This document shows, piece after piece, positions 22,741 through 36,000 of a stretch of DNA of 64,000 bases. Below the pieces are notes generated by a model, which worked only from the letters and a program-made list of their open reading frames with translations, did not search any database and had not been told where the DNA came from. A program made the translations under genes and the position numbers. The DNA is from Paramecium pentaurelia (Eukaryota; Ciliophora; Oligohymenophorea; Peniculida; Parameciidae), in contig CAJJDO010000012.1 in the NCBI GenBank assembly GCA_905183005.1, positions 1 to 64,000 of the forward strand, read 5' to 3'. Within the stretch, counting starts at the first letter, position 1. Each line of letters starts with the position of its first letter.

Positions 22741-25066
22741 ATGAGCTAATTAGAAGCAAATTCTTAAGCACAAATTTCTTATCAAGAAAGGAGCAAACCT
22801 GATTCTAATCGATAATTGGGAACATCTAATTTATCAAATGGATAAAATATTAAAAGCATAGATAATAATGAGTATGGCATTTATAATTAAACATTAGGTT
22901 TGTTCCAAGGAGATCTTCACAAACAAATAAGTAAGAAATTTATACAATCTAGCTATGGATATTAATAAAATATTCCTCAAGTTTATCAATATCCATAATT
23001 CAATTATCCTGTAATGGGATAACAAACAATGAAAGAATAAGAACATGAAGAATAGATCTAAAGATTAATGAAAGAGATTGAAACATTAAGGTATGTTTCA
23101 AAAAGTAATTAGATATTAGTGGAGAACCTTGGAGTAGGACAACTATAAGTTAAAAAACGATAAGTATAAAAAATCTGAGTATATTAGTATGCAATTAAGT
23201 AATAGAGATAAGAGTAATAATGCTGAAATTTAAGGATTGTAGTATGATATAAATGAATATTCTAGGGATTAAATACTACAATTAAAAAATGAAAATAAGA
23301 GATTAATGAATACAATTTAAGATGATCAATATTAACTTTTAGATTTATAAAAATTAAAGAAGCAAGTAGAACTAAATTAGGGGCTTGAAAATTAGATATC
23401 TGAATTGGAGTAGCAGCTTTCAATTGCTAATAAACAGGTGTAAGAACAAAAAAGATTAAATTCTTTTTCAGATAGTGAGATATAGACATAAAAGGAAACT
23501 ATTGAAAAATACAAATTATAGCTTAAAGAGTTAACATAAAACAATGAGATGCAAAGTTAAAAGAATGATTCACTCCTAAATGATAATAGAAAGATGAAAT
23601 AAGCATTAGATATGATCAATAAGGATTTAACAAACGAATAAACCTAAAACTAGGTGTTGATTCAAAAAATCAATCAGTTGAATTAGGGATCCAAAGATTA
23701 GATTAATAATCTATAGAAAAATATCTAAAATCTCAATTATTAAAATGATCAATTAAAAAATTAAATAATCTAGCTTCAATAAAAAGAAAAGGAATTATAA
23801 AATGTGTAAAACATAAATTTATAGAATGAAAATAAATTAAGATAAATGTAATAATAAATATCTGACTGTAAATTATATATAAATTTTAGAATAAAGATAG
23901 ATTGAATAATATGCAATAACAATATAGACAGGAAAGAATGAATATTAAAGATTAGTTGTCAAAAGTCAATCATAAGAATAAGATATATGGAAGATGAAAG
24001 AATAAGTAAACCAATTAAATACCCAAAATTAAATGTTACAAAATAAATCTTATCAGCTTGAAAGAACTATTGAGGATAGTTTAAATAAATCACAAATTTA
24101 ATCTGCTGATTTAAAAGGAACTCTTGACAGATGGAAAAACTATGGATTATCACTAGAATAAGAAATAAAGAAAAGAGAAGTAGCTTTACTTTAATTAGAA
24201 AATGAATATGTACAGATGTAAAATCAAATAAAAAATGCTTAAGAAAATGAATTTTAATACAGAAATGAAAGAACAATAACATTATAAAAAATGAAAGAGA
24301 TGCATGATGATTTGCTATTGTATGAAAAAAAATGTAATTAGTTAGAGAGAGGTAAAATATATAATCAAAATTATAGAGTTATTATTATTATAAGAGTAAA
24401 ATAACAATGCTATAAAAAATCAAGAAAGGTTAGAACAAGATAAGTAGTAATTAAATTTGGAAGTCAAAAATTTAATGGATGAATTACTTAGAACTTAAAA
24501 TTAAAATGATTTAAAATTGAGAGATTTTGATGCTTTATAAATGAAATATGATTCTGAAAATAATGCAAAAGAAAGAGATATTTAGAATTTAAGATTATAA
24601 AATAATATGCTTTAAGAAAAAAATAATTAATTAGAAAATGATTTGGCTAGAGAAAAAGTATTTGTGTCTTGATAATTTTTAGGAACAATTATTTCAAATG
24701 GAATCTAGAATCAGAAGTTTAGAGACTGAAATACATAATCTTTAGTTTAAATAAACCTTAAAATAATAGTATTCATGGAATTAGGAAGTACCAAATAATC
24801 ACAGTAATCCGATAGAGTTAACAGAAAATAGCCAAATTTATTCAGGGATTGTTGGACCTTATTCAAATCATTCAGGATATTTGAACAATTAATAAATCAA
24901 TTTTGGAGTATAAAATTCTTAAAAACCAAAACCTAGAGAAGTGTAAAATACTCCTTTTTAAATTAATGAATTCCCTGATCATAGACGTACTAGCTCTTCG
25001 TAGCTAATTAAAAGTAAAAATTATGATTTGAGATTCTAAAACCAACCAAAAAATCAATAATTTTGA
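22741..25066 (+). CDS. Long coiled-coil protein
   Basis: 743 residues after four introns (23091-23112, 23868-23889, 24352-24376, 24658-24682). The first 115 residues are Gln/Asn/Tyr-rich (GYQQNIPQVYQYPQFNYP). From there to about residue 660 it is a nearly unbroken coiled coil: LQYDINEYSRDQILQLK, LELEQ-type heptads, YKLQLKELTQNNEMQ, WKMKEQVNQLNTQNQ and LQKMKEMHDDLLLYEKK. The tail is Pro/Ser/Asn-rich with DHRRTSSS. It has no enzyme domain, membrane segment or signal peptide. Such proteins in ciliates are commonly basal-body or cortical components, but nothing here assigns one. Confidence 0.8.
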
Positions 25067-25205
25067 ACAATATCATATTTATTTATAATCAATTTTAGTT
25101 TCTTATTTTTATTAGAAAGTCATTAAAAGTTTGATTTCATTTGATATTGAACTGTGACTTAAATATTACTTAATAGATAATTAAATAATATTACTGTTAT
25201 TATAA

Positions 25206-25620
25206 ATGAGTTTTGCATTAGAAAATATTTTCAAAAAAAGAATTCGTTAAAGAAGCCAAAAAAAGTATAAAGATGCTTTAGAACTAAAAATTTAAGATCC
25301 TTTTTTATTTTAAAATAGAAATTGAAATATGTAATTTATGATGATTAAACTTTTTCTTCCAACATTGTCGTTTTTTATTTAAGGAAAACCCATTTTTTAT
25401 TGATAAAGAATACTTGATGATTGGCTAAATAAACATTGATTTAACAAAAATTTTAAGTTATATCTAAAATAAAAATTGAAATTAAAGAATTTGTTAAATA
25501 GTATTTCCTTTTAACGATAAAATTGTTTACATGAATGATTAAGTACATAAAAAGGAATAGTAAGCTGATAAGTTAATAATTGAATTGATTGAGGGATTTA
25601 GTATTTGAATATTGTGATTG
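25206..25620 (+). pseudogene. C2-domain-like gene fragment, broken
   Basis: An ATG at 25206 opens MSFALENIFKKRIRQRSQKK. Later, in shifting frames, come LKYVIYDDQTFSSNI, ENPFFIDKEYLMIGQINIDL and TKILSYIQNK. The pattern YDDQ...IGQINIDLTKIL resembles the last strands of a C2 domain (copine-like). TGA codons fall after FLFQNRN and SYIQNKN, and the possible introns needed are only 17 nt. It is more likely a scrap of a gene than a working one. Its end abuts the Phe-tRNA synthetase gene. Confidence 0.35.
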
Positions 25621-25654
25621 AAATGTATGCTATAAAAAATATAAAATTTTAATT

Positions 25655-27484
25655 ATGCCTAAAATATCATCTGACAAAAATCTTTTCTTTAAGCTTTTAG
25701 GAAAAGAATTAAATGAAGAAGAATTAGAAGAGTTACTTTTCAGATTTGGTGTTGAAGCAGAAGAAAGAGAGGAAGAACCAGATCTTTTATATTTTGAAAT
25801 TGCTGCCAATAGACCAGATTTATTGTGTGTTGAAAATTTAGTGCATTCATTAAGAGTATATATGGGATTGGAAAAAAAAAGAATCTATAGTTTTACTCCT
25901 GCAAAAGAAACAATTTATGTGAAAGCTGCAGTATTAATAAAATATATATTGTATAGACACAATAAATTAGACCATTTGTTGTTGGAGCAATATTGAGAGA
26001 TGTTACTTTAACAGATGATAGTTTTAAATCCTTTTTATCATTTCAAGATAAAATTCATTAAAATTATGCTAGAAAAAGAACTCTAGTTTCTATTGGAACT
26101 CATGATTTAGATAAAATAGAAGGTCCATTCTTTTATGATGCATAAGCACCTTAAGATATTGTATTCTAAGCACTAAAATAAACTGAACAGATGAATTGCA
26201 TTGATTTATTTAATAAATTAAGAGTAATTATATTCCTAATTAATAATAGGAAGATTAATACTTAAAAGGTTATTTGAAGATAATTGAAAATTCACCTGTT
26301 TATCCTGTTATTTATGATAACTAAAAGAGAGTTTGTTCATTACCACCAATAATTAATGGAGAGCATTCTAAAATGTCAGCAGAAACAAAAAATATTCTTA
26401 TTGAAGTCACAGCAATAGATGAATAAAGAGCTTTACATACTTTAAATTGTTTGATTAGTGGATTTGCCATATACAATAATAAATTAAATATTGAAAAAGT
26501 TAATATTGTTTATGAATCAAATAATAAATAAGTTGTTACACCTGTAGTAGATGAAAGAACATTAACAACAAATATTTAATATATTAATAAAGTTTTGGGA
26601 ATAAATATCAGTACTTAAATTAATAATAATATTAGCAACTTAATAAGCAAGTGATCTATTGTCAATTATGGGTATATAAAGTGTAGCTAAAGATGATAAT
26701 ATTTTAGATTGTTAAGTACCATTTTATAGAAGTGATATACTTTAATAATGTGATATTGCTGAAGAAATAGGAATTGCTTATGATTATAATAAAATAGAAT
26801 TTAAAGTACCAGAGACTGCAACAACTGGATCAGAATATAGATTAAATAAATTATCAGATATGGTAAGAGAAGAAGTGGCTTTATGTGGTTTTGTAGAATG
26901 TTTGAATTTCGTATTAATGTCAATAGATGAATAAACTAAAATGTTAAATAGACCAAATTTATAAAATTATGTGTCTATCAACAATTCTAAAACTCCATAA
27001 TTTTAATCAGTGAGATCAACTCTCATTCCAGGAATTTTACACACTTTATAAGCTAATTCTGATAGCAAATTACCAATTAAATTATTTGAAGTTTCAGATG
27101 TTTGTGTTAAAGGATTGAAATCAGAAAAAGATGGATTTTAAAAAGGAGAAGGATAAGTTGGAGCTTATAATTAAAGAAATCTAGTTGCCATTCATTCTAG
27201 TAGTAAAAAAAGTGAGTTAGAAATCTTACATGGTTTGTTAGATTAATTAATGATAAAACTCAGAGTTAAAAAGACAGATTATCACTTAAAATAATCAAAT
27301 GGTAAAATATATTTTGAATTTAGATCCTTTGTTCTTCCATTAATTATAAGCCTAAATCATTTATAAAGATTAACCAATCGGAGGTTTGGGAGTAGTTCAT
27401 CCAGAAGTATTAGAAAGATTTGATTGGAAATACCCTGTAACTTTATTAGAAATGAACATTCAGGTAATTTTGAATGATTTCTGA
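25655..27484 (+). CDS. FARSB: Phenylalanyl-tRNA synthetase beta subunit (cytosolic)
   Basis: 576 residues, four introns (25931-25956, 26224-26249, 26611-26635, 27302-27323). It starts MPKISSDKNLFFKLLGKELN and includes FEIAANRPDLLCVENLVHSL, the phrase that marks the eukaryotic/archaeal beta chain. Further on are the B3/4 editing-domain phrases ALPPIINGEHSKMS-like SLPPIINGEHSKM, the B5 domain, and the B6/B7 core VREEVALCGFVECLNFVLM, QSVRSTLIPGILHTL, LFEVSDVC and GGLGVVHPEVLERFDWKYP. It forms an alpha2-beta2 enzyme charging tRNA-Phe. Length is normal and no targeting peptide is seen, so it acts in the cytosol. Its stop lies 35 bp from that of the convergent channel gene. Confidence 0.93.
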
Positions 27485-27519
27485 AATATTATAATAAATC
27501 AATTAAATGAGAAATAATA

Positions 27520-30500
27520 TCAGATACTTTCATCAATATTTCTGAATGATGAATTGAAGCATTTATTTATAGTTTTGTTCAATCTTATAGACTTTAGTTT
27601 ATCTTTTATATTTCTTTTTTTGTTCTCATTAAATTAATTAAGACGATATTTTTTCAAATTCTCTAAAACATTTATAACATTAAACTGTGGAAAATAACAG
27701 TCATAATTTTTCATTTTATCAAACTCTATATCTGGAATATAATAAATGGTTCCATTAGTTTAGAATTAATTTGGCAATTGATTTTTATCATTCTCATTTT
27801 CTACATTATTATTATTGTTGGTTATTTTCACAGAATGATGAATATTCTATTATTAACTTATAAGACTCTTTTTAGGCATTGAAGTTTCAGTTCTTGCTAT
27901 ATGATTTGCAACTGAAGTTCTTACATTACCTTATGAATAAAGATTTGGATTATGCTTTATTGTATTATTGGTTAGATTATGATGGTTAGAAAATGCATTA
28001 GAATAAGAATGTTCTCTAGGATCAATTTGAACTTCATTATCAGTCTTACGTTAATATTAAATATATGGATTCTATATTGCTCCATTTGAATCGTCATCTT
28101 AATTTTAATTTCTTGTAAAATTAGCGTTTTAACCTAATCCAGTTTTAAATTTCTAATTCATAAAACTTGTTCTCATTTTTTCAATTTAAGAAGATCCTTT
28201 CCTTTAGGCTATAGAATGATTATCCTATTAATGAGAATCTTAGGATTGGCTCTCCTAAGATTAATTAGATTTTTCATTAAAGCCTCCCTAAATATCTAAA
28301 CCTAATCTAATGAGATATGATTCATTTAATTAACTAAAATATTGATAAATATATTTACTCCTCATTTAAATATCCATAATTGATAATAAAATCAATACCT
28401 TAATTTAAAATATTTTAATAATCAAAAGTATTTTATTTTTTTTTACAATCCCTAGGTCTATCAAATTTAAGTCTTGATTGATAAAGACTTGTATTTGCAT
28501 TTCTTGCTATTTTATAAATATTGGTTTGATAAAATACAAATGGACAATCTTTATATCTATGAGTCCATTTGCAAACATCACAAGTTCTACCATATGTTTT
28601 TTGATAGGTTAGCTTTTCTCTCAATTAATGAAATTTTTATCGACATTCTTCATTCTCTTAAATAACTTATAAGAAGTCATTTCTTTCAATATACACAATT
28701 GACAAAACTGTTTGGGCTTTAAAGTAAAATTAATATGATGAATTAATGATAAATTCTAATTCTCCTATGATATCTCCTCTTTAATAATTTCTTTACATCA
28801 TTGCAGAATTAGTTTCTTTTTCATTTTTTTATAAAGCATCAAGTCCTTTAGATATAAAATAGCTATTAACTTGACCATCTAAAATAAATATTAATTTATT
28901 AGCTGGATCATAAACATTAACTATTTCATATCCTGGAGCAAATGTAGCCTATTTAATCCTTTGACATAAATTGTTTATTAAATATTCTGGAATATTCTCT
29001 TTTAAAAATTTAGATTTCATTAGAATTGGTTTATATATATCAATTAATACTTCTTATTTTAATGATCCACTTAATTTATTTAAAACAGAATCGTCTTAAT
29101 CTTATAATTATTCATCAATTTGATGTTTAAACTCAAAATATTTTCTAATCTTAAGAGATAATTATAAATTTAATTGCTTTTATTTAATATATTAATTGAC
29201 TTTTTTCATAGATTTTTTTAATAATGCTTTCTTTTCTTCTAAAGTTTTTAAGATTTCTCCTATCATAGAAATAATATAACCAAATACTCCACATAATACC
29301 ATAGCTACAATAACTACATAAAGTCTTTCAATTGTAGTTTAAGGTACAATGTCACCATAGCCTACTGTTAAAGTTGTTATTACACTCCAATATAATGAGA
29401 CTATGTATCTATCATACCATTATTTATCATAATGGTTGTAATAAACGAGCCAACTATTTTCATCTTGATAAATTTCATATTCAATTCTACCCAATAGATG
29501 CCAACCACAACTGCACATATGAGCAACTAAAACTAAAAAATAGACTAGTTTTCCTAATTCGATAACAGCTTAAACTTCTTCTTTGGCATTTAATAGATCT
29601 TCTACATTCTATATCATAGATCTCACTCTAGCTATTCGTAATAGCAAAATAAATTAAATATAAGGTATATTGAATTATGCTAGAATAAAAGGTATTGCTA
29701 TAAGTAAATCCCAAATGAAATTGTTAGATATATAATGAAAAAAGATGTCACTTCTATTGGTATGAATAATTCCTTAACTATAATAGGCAGTATTAAAGTT
29801 CAAAAGGATTTCAACAATAAAAATATAACTGGGAATAGTTTCAAAAAATAAGGTAGAGATTTAACTAGATTTATCTAATTCAAAACTTAAACTCATTGGA
29901 ATAAAAAATATATTGATAACTATGAAACATACCACAACAGTATCCCAAATAATTTTGAATGTACTTTCAGGATAAATGATTGCTATTTTATTTAAACTTT
30001 AACTTATTAAATTCCATAGTTAAATAATTTAGAAAATCATCTTATTAAAAATTCGATATAATAAATTATTTAATTTTTATTTCTAATTGCCTTTCTTAAA
30101 ATTTTAAAAATCAGCGCTTTTATCTCCTAATTTTATAAATATTTCATTATTCATTAACTTTATTTTTAATTTGTCTGCTTTAGTTTTTAGTTAATATATG
30201 AATCTAGCAACGTATTTTATAATTTTTAATCCTCCCTTCTACCAAACTTTATTCATACTCTCTATTAAAAAAAATACTTTACCCTTCATTAAGTTGCCTA
30301 CTTGACTACATATAAAACCCATCGTCATTTTATAATATCTCATCACTTCTTGGTGATAATACTTTAACTGTTGGAATCACTGAACTTCTAGATTAAATCA
30401 ACTCAATAAAATTCATATTCTTGCTTCTTTCACATATTAAAATTAATTACTTTTCTTAACTTAAATTATCGGCTTAATCAATCAGTGAATTTTATTTATT

Positions 30501-30599
30501 TATCTTATGCAAATTAGTTTCATTTTCAGAACTAAATATTTATCTTTTAGTTGTAATAAGTGTATAAGGGTCACTTTCGAAATTTTAAGATGAAATCAT
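27520..30599 (-). CDS. K+ channel, cyclic-nucleotide-gated/EAG type
   Basis: 1011 residues with introns at 30362-30380 (19 nt, unusual) and 28334-28358. The six-helix region includes IWDTVVVCFIVINIFFIP (S1), ETIPSYIFIVEILLNF (S2), FIWDLLIAIPFIL (S3) and an S4 with spaced Arg (LLLRIARVRSMIQ). The pore helix and filter read YWSVITTLTVGYGDIVPQT, a K+-selective GYGD. A C-linker and cNMP-binding domain follow (NIPEYLINNLCQRIKQ, IFILDGQVNSYFISKG, RGDIIGELEFIINSSY). After it lies CDVCKWTHRYKDC, a C-x2-C-x3-H-x4-C cluster. The tail is long and Asn/Ser-rich. Such channels set membrane potential and ciliary beat in Paramecium. The N-terminal exon is less certain. Confidence 0.9.
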
Positions 30600-30677
30600 A
30601 TTAAGATAATGAGAATAAAACAAGAAAAAATTAATAATGAAAATTGAAATATAAAAATTTAAATTATAATTATAAAT

Positions 30678-32356
30678 ATGGAAATTGAAAAATGGAAAAC
30701 ACAATGCAGATATCTTTAGAATGAATTAGATTCAATGAAATAACAACTTTAAGATGCCAAAGATTTAATTAGATTAAATAAGGAATAATTAAAAATTTGT
30801 TATAATCCAACATAATTTGACTAAAGTTCTGAATGTAAAGCTGCATTGGTGTTACTAAAATTTGTTTAAGAGGAAAATGAAGTCTTAATGAAAAAAATAG
30901 AATAATTAAGTGATGAAAGAAACTTAGCTTTTGATAAAGTAAATCATTTACTGTATGAGTTTATAGGCTTTTATTTCTGAATAAATTAATGAATCAAATT
31001 AGAGAGTAGAATCTTCATTGATTACTAGTCTAAATAGAACAATCACAGAATTAAAGAAGAAGTTAAATGAATAAGTCAAGATGTCAAATGAAATTATGGG
31101 GACTATTTATTTAGAAAAACATGTAGTTATCAAAATTATACTACTTAGTTAGCTTAACCAGAATAATTGACTTTGAATTTTAATAACGTAATTTAATAAA
31201 TGAATTCAATGTTATTAAAATAGAAATTACAAATAGAAGAATTAATCGAATAAAAAAATGATTTAGCTCAATTAAATTTTAGCTTATCAAATGAAATTCT
31301 AAAGATAAGAACTTAAAGATTCACTCCTAGAAATTAGACAAAAACATTTTGTAATTATAATTAATAATTTAATCTAGTTAGTCAAAATGAAGATCCATCA
31401 AAATTCATTAATAATTTAGTCTAATGTAAGTATCAAATTTCTATTTCTAGTATAAAAGAGATTATTTTTTGATGATGATTCATAAGATGAAAAAATGCAT
31501 ATGCAATAATCAGCAGTATTTTCTCCCCTTTTCTCTCCAACATTGCCACAAAAAGTAAAAAGATAGTAAAAGTCTCAAATACCAAAAGACTTAAAGTAAG
31601 AACCTGAAAAACACATACCAAAACTTGATTTAACTAAAGCTTAATAAATATAATAATTCAATATCAAACGTATGCAATTATTAGCGAATAAATTGGCAAA
31701 TGAAGGAGTTGAATAGAAAATTTATATGTAATTATGCAATTATATTATATAGGTTATAAGATGAATTATTAAGAACTAAAAATAAATATCATGCTTAATT
31801 AGTCTTGAATTAACAGTTAGATTTATAACTAACAGAATTGAATCTCTAAATTATGGAATTATAAAATGTGAATGAAACATTAATCAAATCAAACTAAATG
31901 TATGAAGAAAAATGGTCGAGCATTTATTAATAGTTTTCATTTTATAAGGAATTTTATCTTAAACATAAAGATTAAATTCAACATAATATCTAATCATTTG
32001 CTACTTCTGATGATCAATAATAATTTAGTGCCTTTGAATTTGAGAAAGTATTGAACTCTTCTAAAATATACAATAAGAATCTATCCCAAAAAAATAATAA
32101 TAATAATAATCCTGCTATTAGTATAATTAATTATTAAGATGATACTATTTAGTAATCCTCTTGTAGACTTCCTACAGATAGGTAAGAAGAAGTGAATAAA
32201 TTCTTAACTTAATAGTATAAATGTTGTTTAATGATGATGGCAAAGGAAGTTATCTCTTTAGATTATCAACATATTAAACCTGTTTAGACTAATCTTAACA
32301 AAGTTAAAATTAAAAGAAGTTACAGTAACACGATAGAGTATTTTCCAGTCTTTTGA
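30678..32356 (+). CDS. Coiled-coil protein, unknown function
   Basis: 524 residues after four introns (30939-30966, 31123-31148, 31426-31450, 31728-31752). N-terminal coiled coil: WKTQCRYLQNELDSMKQQL, EENEVLMKKIEQLSDERN. A middle Ser/Pro/Lys segment (FSPLFSPTLPQKVKRQQ) precedes a second helix pair (LDLQLTELNLQIMELQNV). The C-terminus is Asn-rich and basic and ends KIKRSYSNTIEYFPVF. It lacks catalytic or membrane features. No family recognised. Its start lies 78 bp from the divergent K+ channel start. Confidence 0.75.
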
Positions 32357-33052
32357 TATCCCATTGGTTTATTTGTTACATTATTCTAACTAAAATAGAT
32401 ATAAATTTTAATTAATTAAAATTAAGAAGCACAATTACTCTTCTTAAATATAAAAAATATTAATAAAAGGATTAGCATATCGGCTCTTAAACAAATTTTA
32501 TTATTTGATTCTTCTTTAATATCAATTATATCTATAGAAAAAATTTCTCTATTATAGAGTATATAAGTCTTAGGAAAAAGGTAATTAGTATTTTTATATT
32601 GACTTAAGGATATTTGCTTATCTAAAATTGTTTCAAGATTCCATAAATATCGATTTTATATTTATAGATATTAATAAGTATCTAATTCTAATTTATATAT
32701 AAGATATATTATTAATAATTGGATAGTTTATAAAATGATGATGGATTATTATAATTTCTCTCATTTTAGTTTATAATAAAATCCTATTATTTTGAATCTT
32801 TTTTTACTCTGTGCTAAATGAAATAGAGTGTATTAATACAATTATTTTATACTATTATTGATCTACTTTAAAATATATTACTAATTATATAATAAGGATG
32901 ATTCAATATTAAACCTAATTAAAGAGAGTAAACAAATTCACTGAATAAAGATTGTATTTAATCTTTATTATTATCATATAAATATACTTAAAATTATAAT
33001 TCTTAAATATATTAAATAAAATTAAGAAAATCTAAAAGTCTATTTTATAATT
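32357..33052. other. Intergenic spacer
   Basis: 696 bp of AT-rich sequence ahead of the ABCA gene. A plus-strand frame around 32460-32600 is open for about 45 codons without a start; I see no convincing gene, RNA or repeat. It should include the ABCA promoter. Confidence 0.5.
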
Positions 33053-36000
33053 ATGAGCACATGTGAATAAATAGGCTTTATCGTTAAAAAAAATCTGCTT
33101 GTCAGTCTTAGAAATAAAGAGTTCTTGATTGAATCTATTCTACCTATTGTTGTGGCTGGTATGCTATCACTAAAAGGTACTTAAAAATCAATATAAAATT
33201 TAGCTTAATTGCAAGCTATTCAATAGTTGATGCCTTTACTCTATAGTATTGCTTTGACTTCAACATAAAGGTCAATGTTAATAAAATTAGTCGAAGAGAA
33301 AAGCAAAAGGTACAAAGAACTTTAGAAGGTAAAGTATATATAATAATTTAAGATTATGGGAATGAATGAAAAAGCTTATACAATAGGATGGATCTTAACA
33401 GGATATATAAGGATAGGAATAGTAATTGTATGAATTAATAATCTAGTCCGTGATTATTTTTGAAGTGTGCTGGTTAATATTTAATGCTATTTTTAATATA
33501 AATTGGGATGAAGAATTTCATGTATCATTTAGTGATATGTTGTGGCCTTACATTTTATTTGCATATGCAGTAAGAATTTAACAATAATTTTAGGCTATGA
33601 ATTAGAATTTCTTATTATCAAGCTTATTTAATGAAGTTAAAATTGCAGGTGAAATGTAGTCATTTTTATAAATTGCTTTTACCTTTTTTATTTACTTTTC
33701 ATTTGTTGAAAATGTAGCTAATAAAGTTGCCTTTTATATTATCATGACAATAATAAGTCCATAATGTGGTATAGCCTTTTCTTACATTTCTTCTATGAAT
33801 TCAGAAAAAGGAACAGACTTAACAAAATTAAATTTATTTCCAACAACAATTATTAGTGATACTTATCCAACTTCATTAGCAGGTCTATAATAAGCAATTT
33901 AATTTGTTGTCTATTTCATCATATTTATTTATTTTGAATAAGTGATTCCTAATGAATATGGAATTGCTAAACATCCATTATTCTTTTTAAAAATTTCAAC
34001 TAATCAGAAAAGAAATAAAATTTAGGATAAGTAAAATAACGTATTTTTGTAATTAAATGAAAATGATACAGAAAGTAGTTCTGCCATGTATAATGAAGAT
34101 ATAAAAATGACTAGTCCTCCAAGTATTATAATTAAGAATCTTCTAAAGAAATTTGGAGATCTGAATGCCGTTGATAATATTAGTTTACATCTCTATGAAT
34201 CTTAAATATTTTGTTTACTTGGACATAATGGAGCAGGTAAAACAACAGCAATTAGTTTATTGACTGGAATGATCTAAAAAACATCTGGATAGGTTAGTAT
34301 GTATGGAATGAATCTAGATACATAATTAGAAACAATTAGAAAATCATTAGGATTATGTACATAAAAAGATTGTCTTTACAATGATTTAACTGTAATCGAA
34401 CATTTAGAATTCATTAGTGGAATTAAAGGTAGATTAAATAAAGATGAAATAATTTAAATTTTGTAGAAGACAGAGTTATTAGAAGAGTAGAATAAAAAGA
34501 TATTAGAGCTATCTGGAGGATCTAAAAGGAAGTTATCTTTGGCTATGAGTTTAGTTGGAGATTCAAAAATAATATTTTTAGATGAACCTACATCTGGTAT
34601 GGATGCATATTCTCGTAGGGCAATATGGAATATATTAGAAAGAATTAGAGAAGACAAAAGAACTATTATTTTAACTACACATCATTTGGATGAAGCAGAG
34701 TTATTGGCTAATAGAATTGGAATAATGTCTAAAGGGTAATTACTTGCTGTAGGATCTTCAGATTTTATTAAAAGGAAATTTGGAGAAGGATATAATTTGA
34801 AATTATCTTTTGATAATAATAATTTAAGAAATCAAATTTATGATAAAGTTAATGAAATGATTCCTAATTGTTTTTTAGAAACATAACATTCAAATGAAAA
34901 TAAATTAGTTTTTAATATTCCTTTTGCTTCTAAAGGAAAATTAGGAAATTTATTTTATAATTTAGAGTCATTAAATGTTAAAATTGGATTGGAAATGAAA
35001 ACTTTAGAAGATGCATTTGTTAAAATTGGATTGGAAGATGAAAAAATACATTTGAATTATGTTAGAAAAAGTGAAATTAAATAAGTTAAATAAAGTATGG
35101 GTATTATAGCTGAAAATGATGAAGATACAAATAATTTAATTGAAAATGAAGATTTTCATAGTCTTCCAATAATATAAGAATTCACAGAAGAAAAAGAACT
35201 AAATTAAAATATTCCAGAATGTCTTAAAAATGATCCTCAATATAAATTAAGTTCATAAATTTATGCTATATTTTTAAGGAGATATTATACTGTAACAAGA
35301 ACAAGCACTAATTATTTCTCTATTATAATACCTATGTTAACATTTATTTTAGGAATGACAACTGTTGCAGGAGTTGATTTTGATGAAATATTAAAAAATG
35401 TTTTCCCACAAATGGATCATAATAATTTAGAAGAGGCTGTTGAATTTTTCAAAATATCTTTATTGAGTAGTTGCAGTGTTTTAGCATTTTGCTTTAATGC
35501 TACAGTTTATATTACATAACCAGTTTTAGAGAAAGAAACTTATTTGAAATAAGCTTTAATAGGTATGGGATGTAGAACTTTTCCATATTGGGTAGGAACA
35601 TTAATATTTGATTACCTTATATATCTATGCTTTGTAGCATTATTTTACATTATATCAGCCATTCTAAATTTAGAAATTGCATTTAAATACTTAGGAGCTG
35701 GATTATCCTGCTATATACTTTTTGGATTTAGCTATATACTATTTGCTTATTTAATGGGATTTTTATTTAAAACTTTAGAAAATGCATTAAAACTATATTC
35801 TATGTTTTGTTTTTTTGTGAATTTCTGTGTTCCTTTTATCCTTATAGCATTTATAGACTTTTTTTATCAAAAATTTAATAGTGCTATTGCAGAACAACTT
35901 ATTTACATATTCCAAGTTCTTTTTGTTCTAGTATCTCCTTTTTATGCATTTTTTGAAGCTTGTACATTTTTAGCTGATAATTTTTAGAAAATATATGATC

